This document shows positions 57,014-64,000 of a DNA stretch of 64,000 nt, piece by piece; the stretch's first letter is position 1, and each line of letters opens with the position of its first letter. Both the position numbers and the translations under genes were made by a program. The DNA lies in contig NC_091093.1 of NCBI RefSeq assembly GCF_024713975.1, positions 16,489,501 through 16,553,500 on the forward strand, in the 5' to 3' direction. A model generated the notes under the pieces. It made no database searches. It was not told the origin of the DNA and was given only the letters and a program-made list of their open reading frames with translations. The DNA is from Paralichthys olivaceus (lineage: Eukaryota > Chordata > Actinopteri > Pleuronectiformes > Paralichthyidae).

Positions 57014-59185
57014 TTACTCATTTTCAGTAACAGAGAAAGGGTTGTCATAGGCTGCTCCTTCCAGGTCGTCCACCCGTTTCCTGTGCATCTCTGGAGGAGG
57101 TCTCGGAGGTGGATTCTGAGGAGGGTTCTTCATGCTCTCTGCTGGCTTTCGAACCTCCTTCCGTGGAAGAATGGGCTCCCAGTGTTCACCACGGATAGCT
57201 GCCTGTAAAAGCAAGAACATGAAGAACAATACCGGTCAGTAATGGTTGCTTGTATTGTGAAATCAAGTCAAACATGACTCAAACTTAAGGTTAAAATTCT
57301 AACAACAATTGTCCTCATTGCCAAATTTAGACCTGTTGGAGAATTTAGTCACACCCCAGACTGTCAGCTTTCATAATCACAGGGTTGTGTCTCAATAGAG
57401 GAAGCTGTAATAAAACAATCTCTTCCTTGTTACCATAAACTGGCCACTTCCTTCCTTCAGCTCACAACTTTATCAAGGTAGACAATATTTAACCTGTTGG
57501 ACTGGAGAATAATAGGGTGACTACTTTCTACTCACAGCCAGGTAGATGAGGCTGGCGATGCCGAGGCAGACGCATCCGAGGACTGTGGCGAGCATGAAAC
57601 CTCCAGGAACACAGATTCTAAAAACAAAAAAGACACAAAGAAACTTTCAGAACAATAGACCACATGACAAGTCGTTCTTTTGATGGATTGGATGTCAGTG
57701 AGAGGAATGCTGTTCAACAGAGGAAAGTGTCTGGTACTGTTCACTCACGCAGCATGCAGAAATGCTCTGACATAGTAGTTCTTTGTCAACGGCCCGAAGG
57801 CTTTTACACACACAGTGAAGCAGTGCTGACCCCTGAGGACGAACAAGAATCAGAAGTGAACAACGAGCTTTGTAATATTAAACTACAGCTGATTATGTTA
57901 CAGAAATCTAAAATGATAAAACATCACTTACGTTCTCTCCATGCTCGTGCCCTTGGACCTCTTGCTTCTGGGATACTCCAGAAGACACACAAACACTCCG
58001 GCAGCACTAGTTTTCTGTCAAGGCTGATTCGTCTCACATGGGTCAATAGGTCACAATAACTCAATGACTGACAACAAACCCGAATGAATTTAAATAAACA
58101 TGAGTGGACCTGATGGATGACTTGACTGACAGAAAGGAAAATGAACAGTAAGAATTCAGGAAGAACAATTACTTTCTGCCATGTTTTCTTTTCACCAGTT
58201 TAAAATAAATCAAAACTGAATTATGAATAGAGGTAGGCACATTTGAGACTGATTATAAATTATTACAAACCCTAATTCACTAAAACATGAGGCCAGGTTA
58301 AAATTTTGTGACTGCACATAGAGGGTAATTGAGCTTCTATCAATGCTGTCGACCCTATCTGGCGACTTTCAAATACTATAAATATGCATGAACTTGATCA
58401 GTAGTACATATATTTTAGCTCGAATTTAAGTCTTATGTGTACTTTTATGATTGTGATGTATGAAAGCTTACACAGCATGGTATTGTACTAAAAATAAAAA
58501 GCAAAAAAATCATAAAAATAAAAGTTAGATGAGAATAATAAAGTATATGGCTGTGATTTCAAAATAGCAGATCACTGAAGAAACACACACATTGAACAGT
58601 TTCACAAGAGGACATCTTAAACATGCCTCTTCTGTAGATTATGTTACAATACAGTCATTTGACATGACATGTCATTTTTTAATCCAAAACGACTTCAAAC
58701 TTTCCTACAGTAGCACAGTAGAAGTGCAAAGTGTTCTTATCTTTTCAATAAAACAGAGATTACACTCGTCTGTTATGGATTATAAAAAGTATTTAAAGGA
58801 TACACAGCATAAGCGGCAAACTCCCAGCCCCTGAACTGCCCGGCCACCCCCACAATACCTCCAGTGAGCAGAACTGAAAGGAGCAAACAGGAAGATGACA
58901 TTTAAATGAAAATACAACAAATATATGTATAAAAACATATACACATTATTTGACTTTCAACAAAGACACAAGCTAATGATGAAGTAAACTTTTATGATGC
59001 AGTTTGAAGTTCTCATAAAATAGAAATAAAGTTACAGGTGCGTGCAAATATTGAATGTTACAATGCTGAAGCAGAACAATAACCATGCAGGTTTGAATGT
59101 GGACAACCAAAGAGTTGAAATACTCACTGAGTCCTGAAGCCAGAGCCTGCTCATTGGCCCACATCGCCCACTCTATCTTACCCAT
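57014..59185 (-). CDS. cyba: Cytochrome b-245 light chain (p22phox)
   Basis: Integral membrane subunit of flavocytochrome b558 that stabilises NOX enzymes and docks the cytosolic activator p47phox for superoxide production. Exons 5' to 3': 59128-59185, 58804-58873, 57932-58006, 57749-57832, 57536-57617, 57014-57202. All junctions are GT-AG and in phase: 185 aa (human 195). The start MGKIEWAMWANEQALASGL is nearly identical to mammals. The hydrophobic segments follow, with VFVCLLEYPR and the KNYYVRA loop conserved. The C-terminal cytosolic tail carries the SH3-binding core NPPPRPPPE, PPPRPPP at 154-160, then a basic MHRKR. The tail is shorter than in human and ends DNPFSVTENE. It is head-to-tail with mvd and tcf25 on the same strand; mvd and cyba are also neighbours in human. 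Confidence 0.97.
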
Positions 59186-59737
59186 AGTGTTGACCTGCTC
59201 AGCTCAGTGCTCTGAAACTCTCTGAAAGTTTCCTCACTGACTCTCAGTTTTGATCGACTCTATCAGGAAGAAGATGTATTTTCCGAGATGTGAGCATGTG
59301 AGGTATGTGAGCTCAGGGGCGGGGCTTAGATAAACCACCACGCCCCGTTTGACGTCATTTCCCAAATGTCTGAGGCAAGTCAGACAGGTAAACTAAAAGT
59401 CAAACATGTGGAGAGAGTCACTTATAAATACTGATGGGTTAAGTCTAAACCCTTTTACAGAGTTCAGATTTTATCCATCAGTGAAGGAATGAGGGAGTTC
59501 TCTCAGTTCTACATTTGGCCAATCAAGGTTTTTTCAAAGCACATTTAGCTTTTACACTTTTTAATACACTTCAAGTTTCAAAACTAGAAGTTAGCAACTT
59601 GGCAACGTGAGTAAAATTATGTATAACATGCAATTTTCATGATTTGTTGTCATCTGTTTTATTTATGTATTTACAGAGGAAGGTCCAATGTCTCTTCTGC
59701 CAAGGAGTCCTTGGGCAGCAAATAAAATATAAATATG

Positions 59738-59870
59738 CGGGCGGATGCAGCTCAGGAGGTAGAGAACGTTGTCCACTAGTCACATGCTCGGCGGTTTGAT
59801 CCCCAACTCTTCCATTCTGCGTGACGAAGAGGTCTCGGGCAACACACTAAATCTGAACTTGCTCCTGTGT
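59738..59870 (+). mobile_element. tRNA-derived SINE-like fragment
   Basis: The head 'gcagctcaggaggtagagaa' resembles a tRNA A-box and 'cggcggtttgatcccc' a B-box, the classic layout of a fish tRNA SINE. The following 'gggcaacacactaaatctga' is the usual body. No complete 3' end is seen. Confidence 0.7.
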
Positions 59871-60393
59871 TATTGATGTGTGATAGAGAAAGTGCTGCAC
59901 AAAATGAATTATGAAAAATGAAATTGTTTAATGAAACATAATTTTTAAAGAACTTTGAACTTGCCTAGAGAGTAACAATTCCAAGTAAGTTCCTTAAAGA
60001 ACAACAACTAATCTTGAAATGTCATGTTAATATAAATGACTATCCAAAAACAAGAAGGAACAACATTTTATTGACGAAAATATATTTTATTCTATTTTAC
60101 AGAATAAGATGAACATCTCTGAAATAGGTTCTGTTTGTTTACAAGTATCCATTTATGGTCAAATAACTATAATAACCAAACACAGCAATGAAAACATAAC
60201 CTCCTTTGGCTGAGGGAATAAATGTCTCTAAGAAATATTGAGAGCTATGAAAAATCGTAGAAGAATAAAGTGGTGTAAAGACTGAGAGACACCAGTTCAA
60301 TTTGAAACATGAAGGGAGAAATATTAGCACCAATAATAGTAAAAGAGATGCCTGGTGTTTGTAAAAAAGTTATTTAGGACCACATTTGGCTTC

Positions 60394-60399
60394 TTTATT
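60394..60399 (-). terminator. candidate mvd poly(A) signal
   Basis: AATAAA on the minus strand 38 bases past the mvd stop. This spacing is short; a second candidate stands at 60067-60072 and may be the one used. Confidence 0.3.
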
Positions 60400-60436
60400 G
60401 CTCTGGGAAAGTTTGCTTCTTCAGGTCTTCAGGGCA

Positions 60437-63240
60437 TCATGCAGTCTTCTTAGGCAGACCATCAGATCCAAGCAGATGCTGAGTGGGATCTTCCACAACA
60501 CACGGGCCTGGTCCAGCCTTGAAAAACAAAACAAGAAAAGATCTGACTTTTACCAGAGAAAAACACTCAACTCAAGATTAGATTCTCTACCGGTGTGTCT
60601 GTAAAGCAGAGGAGCTGCTGTAAAACACAATATGTGTTACAATATTCAACCAAAGTAGTGCAACACAGTGTTACATCAACATGTTTAAAAGGAAATGCAG
60701 ACGAATGATGAATCTAAACTTGTGTATGTGTACCTTGGTACTAATAATGTAGCTTAGTCCCTTCGGCATGGGCTCTAGACCAATAGCCTGCTTGAGATCC
60801 TCAGAAAGAGGAGCACAGTGACCTGGAAGACCCTTAATAAACCTGTAGAACAAGAAGAAAACTGAGAGGGCTGAAAGAAAACACACCTTAATATTTACGA
60901 CTGAACAGAAAATCTACTTCTCAGAGAACTAAGCGGTAAAGTCCAGTGACTGTCAACTCACTGTCCTCCGTTGGTATCGGGAGGAAAAAAATGTTGAACC
61001 ACTTGGACGAACTCAGGAACGTGCTGCTGCAGAGTGAAGATCACTGCATTTGGCCCTGCGTCAAAAGTGTAGGCCACCTAGAGGGAAACAAACCGATGGG
61101 GACTGTCATATAAAGATGAAGATTTTTTCTGTCTCTGTCAGAAGGCTACGACATAAGATTCACATCTTTATTACAACACCTCAGAAACTCAGCCATGTGA
61201 ACAGACTCACTCTAGCTGTAATATAGAGGCAAGAAGGCTACAGTAACACACACTGTATGAAATATATTATTAAAAAACATAGACGCCATCACATACAAAT
61301 TGTGTTTGTAGTTTGCATAATTTTAGCTTCATGAACTTCAAATGTGCTCTGAAATTGTACAATGCTATGTTTCTATTCTGCAGAACTGAATCAATCTTAA
61401 TCAATTAGAAACAAATAATAAATGGATTTTATTTTTTAATTGCTAAAGTTATGAGATCAATTTGTACATATGCAGTAATAATAATATAGAACAAAAGTAT
61501 GTAGACAGCGATCCAGTTGGATCTGTGACTCAGAGTTGAGAGGTCACTCACCCTTGTGTCCCCGTAGTGCCTGTTATATCGATGCACCAAGTTGATGACC
61601 TGTCGAGACACATTATTGAGGTAGAAGATGGGAGGGTACGTGTCAAGGCAGGTGGCGTGGAACTGGTTACTGTCCTTCATGGTCAGCTCAGCAAACGCAG
61701 TGAAGTCCTTTCTCTGCACCGCTTCGATCATCTCTACCATTCGGCCGGGGACCACAGACTCAGCCCGATGCTGGACACAGAAAAAGAATGGACATACACC
61801 ATCTTGTGAGTATCACTCAACTGGGTTTAAATGCAGCACACTGACAGTGATGTAATTATTAATGTGTGTTGGAGGGTGAACACATTACCTTTAATAGACA
61901 GCTTGTTTGTACACTGGTTTGCATCCCAGAGGTGCTGCCGACTGGTTTCCGCTCAGCACTGGCCTGTGAGAAAAACACACATAAAATTACACCTGCTGTA
62001 ACTTTGTACTAATCTCATTTAAAGTGGGGACGTTCAGTCACTTTATACATTACTACTCTCATTTAAACAAGTGCTTTTCACAGTAGAGAACGTATGTTCC
62101 AACACATCACAGGCACACGTTCATTCTTTAATTCTCTCACACACATAATCACACTTACAACAAGTACAAGGATTCTGAGCTCGGGCCAGTGAGTCTCTGG
62201 CTCCACCTGCTGCGCGAGACTGTCCTTGCCGTCATCTTTTTTCCCCATGATCCACTGCACGAAACCCCCATACATACTCCTACATGCGCTGCCTGAGCCT
62301 TGCCGAGCGATGCCAGACAACTCCCCCTCCACTCCAAACACCTGAGCCAGAGTGTAAACTGCAACAGACACACAGGGATAAAGAGGATATGTTATTAATT
62401 TGTATTTCTCCACGGGGTTAAATGTACTTAAAGATTCAGTGTGTAGAATTCAGCGATATCTAGTGGTGAAGTTGCATGTTGCAGCCCCTCACCTCACCCT
62501 CCTCGACAGATAACCTGTGATAGTCTTCAGTTGTCATAAAAACTCAAAAGGTGTTAGTTTGTCCAGTCTGAGCTACTGAAAAAAACATGGCGGTCTCCGT
62601 AGAGAGGCCCCTCTCCTAATGCAAATATATAGTATTTAATTTTAAAAGGCCCATTCTGGGGTAGAGAAAACAACATTTTGTACAATTTAGATGGAACACA
62701 CCAGCGACAACATCACCAGGATTATTTTATATTAAATTTCTGTCAATAGATCTCTTTCACCTAAATCTTACACACTGGACCTTTAAGTTTGTGCAACTAT
62801 TCATGTCGAAGAATGGACAGAGGCTAACATAAGGTAGTTTGTAGGTTGTTGTTGGGAATTGCCTTTGGTGTGATTACATTCCATTAATTCTCACCTAGGC
62901 AGGCGAATCCAGCAGCCGAGGAGGCGAGTCCTGCAGCAGTGGGGAAGTTATTAACTGAGCAGATGTGGACTTTGTGAGACAAACCGGTCAAATTCAAACC
63001 AGGGTCTCCATCATTACGTCTCTTCCGTGCTAATCTTCGAACTGCGTGCAGAACACAGAAGAATGACATTAGCGTGCACGCTCTCGGACTGGCAGAGGGT
63101 GAGAGATATCACACATCGGACTCACTCTCTCTGAGACAGGACTGTAGTCTTGGATGGTTTATGTCCTCCTCTTTGCCGTTGAGCCATATTCGATCCTCCT
63201 GAAATGATCTGCTCGTTGCAACAGTTGTGGTTGTTTTCAA
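60437..63240 (-). CDS. mvd: Mevalonate diphosphate decarboxylase (5' end off window)
   Basis: GHMP-kinase-fold enzyme that uses ATP to decarboxylate mevalonate 5-diphosphate to isopentenyl diphosphate, the last step of the mevalonate pathway to sterols and isoprenoids. Exons seen, 5' to 3': 63126-63240, 62895-63041, 62159-62358, 61889-61963, 61552-61770, 60962-61077, 60734-60842, 60437-60517. They join in phase to 353 aa. The first visible codons are [10 protein letters not shown], so roughly the first 49 residues, including the APVNIAVIKYWGK region, must lie beyond 64000. Visible signatures are the ATP-loop segment [46 protein letters not shown] and [11 protein letters not shown] with the catalytic-site Asp. 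The C-terminus ends [12 protein letters not shown]. It is a normal gene, cut only by the window edge. Confidence 0.96.
62428..62786. mobile_element. Short TIR element, copy 2 (mvd intron)
   Basis: It shares ends and body with 26309-26670: left 'ttaaagattcagtgtgtaga', right 'cacactggacctttaa', with 'atctagtggtgaagttgcat' and 'ggcccattctggggtag' inside. It is about 360 bp, non-coding, and lies between mvd exons at 62358 and 62895. Confidence 0.82.
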
Positions 63241-63827
63241 CTAAACAGAAGAAACCAAATGTATTACAACCCGTTGACCGTGATGTCACTGGTATGATCT
63301 CAAAATCAAAAACTTTAGCCTCAAGATATTTGCACATCACATCATCCAAGCACAATTCAAAGGCAATGTCCATTTAAAAAAAACAAACTGGTATCATATA
63401 TTTATGCCATGCTACAACAACCATGTCAGACGGATGTTGACACTGTGCTCCAACACCAGCTGTGCTCCGAGATATTTCAAGAATAACAACAGTTTTATCT
63501 TTACAAGTGTTAAAATGATTACATGTTGTCATCCCCTTTTTTTAAATACTTATTTCATGTATTTTATTGTTTTGTGTTATTATAGCTTTATAAGGATTAT
63601 TTTATGGAATTTCACTTTAAGCATTTTCTTTTCTTTTGTTTTGTCCTATTTTCAGTGCATCAGTCAATTGTGAAGCACTTTGAGCTGAACCAAACTGTGT
63701 GAAAGATGCTTTACAAATAAAGTTTGATCGATTGATATGATGAGGAAAACACACTCATTCACTGTAGCAGTTCTGGACAGGAGCAAAAAAAGGACATTTG
63801 GAAAACCTTCTGTTGTCTCTCTCTCTG

Positions 63828-63882
<55 letters not shown>

Positions 63883-63944
63883 TACACATACATACACATA
63901 CATACACAGACACACACACACACAGACACACACACACACACACA

Positions 63945-63997
<53 letters not shown>

Positions 63998-64000
63998 ACA
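63241..64000. other. mvd intron running off the right edge
   Basis: No coding exon is seen between the first visible mvd exon and the window end. It includes a retroposon-like 'gctttacaaataaagtttga' tail near 63710 and the long CA tract. Confidence 0.6.
63830..64000. repeat. Long (CA)n microsatellite
   Basis: About 170 bases of CA dinucleotides with a few TACA and GACA interruptions, continuing to the window edge. Confidence 0.95.

Larger units (their letters stand above)
59186..60436. other. Intergenic: mvd 3' region to cyba promoter
   Basis: About 1.25 kb without coding exons. It contains the cyba promoter region just right of 59186 (a GC-richer patch near 59300-59350) and a SINE-like fragment at 59738-59870. 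Confidence 0.5.

Noticed and set aside
63664-63999. Cys-Val repeat open frames at the right edge
   Set aside because: They are translations of the CA microsatellite and have no coding signal.

Overview
The window is vertebrate nuclear DNA, almost certainly from a ray-finned (teleost) fish. It has many small phase-consistent exons with GT-AG introns, AT-rich introns, abundant CA/TA/GAAA microsatellites, Tc1/mariner and foldback DNA transposons, tRNA-derived SINE fragments and fish-type LINE tails. The proteins match vertebrate families throughout. Species assignment is inference; no search was run.

Six protein-coding genes lie on the minus strand and none was found on the plus strand. From left to right they are afg3l1 (2.35-10.68 kb, 17 coding exons, 783 aa), def8 (13.71-23.73 kb, 11 coding exons, 442 aa), mc1r (30.70-31.68 kb, one coding exon, 323 aa), tcf25 (37.51-54.97 kb, 18 exons, 680 aa), cyba (57.01-59.19 kb, 6 exons, 185 aa) and the 3' part of mvd (60.44-63.24 kb, 8 exons, 353 aa; the first coding exons lie beyond the right edge). 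I assembled each gene by hand from splice sites and reading phase, and every junction keeps frame.

The genes share no pathway. They are a mitochondrial m-AAA protease, a lysosome-positioning adaptor, the pigment-cell melanocortin receptor, a ribosome quality-control factor, the NADPH-oxidase subunit p22phox and a sterol-pathway decarboxylase. What links them is ancestral linkage: the block corresponds to human 16q24.2-q24.3 (MVD, CYBA, TCF25, MC1R, DEF8, AFG3L1P). Here afg3l1 is open, whereas the human counterpart at this locus is a pseudogene. tubb3, which sits between MC1R and DEF8 in mammals, is not seen.

Intergenic and intronic DNA holds a 657-bp foldback MITE and a decayed Tc1-like element in the first def8 coding-region intron, two copies of a TIR element at 26.3 and 62.4 kb, two copies of an unnamed repeat in tcf25 introns, LINE and SINE fragments, and several microsatellites. 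No exotic or mobile gene system is visible. The most interesting signals are unusual substitutions in afg3l1, a predicted start-stop uORF in the def8 leader and the repeat structure.
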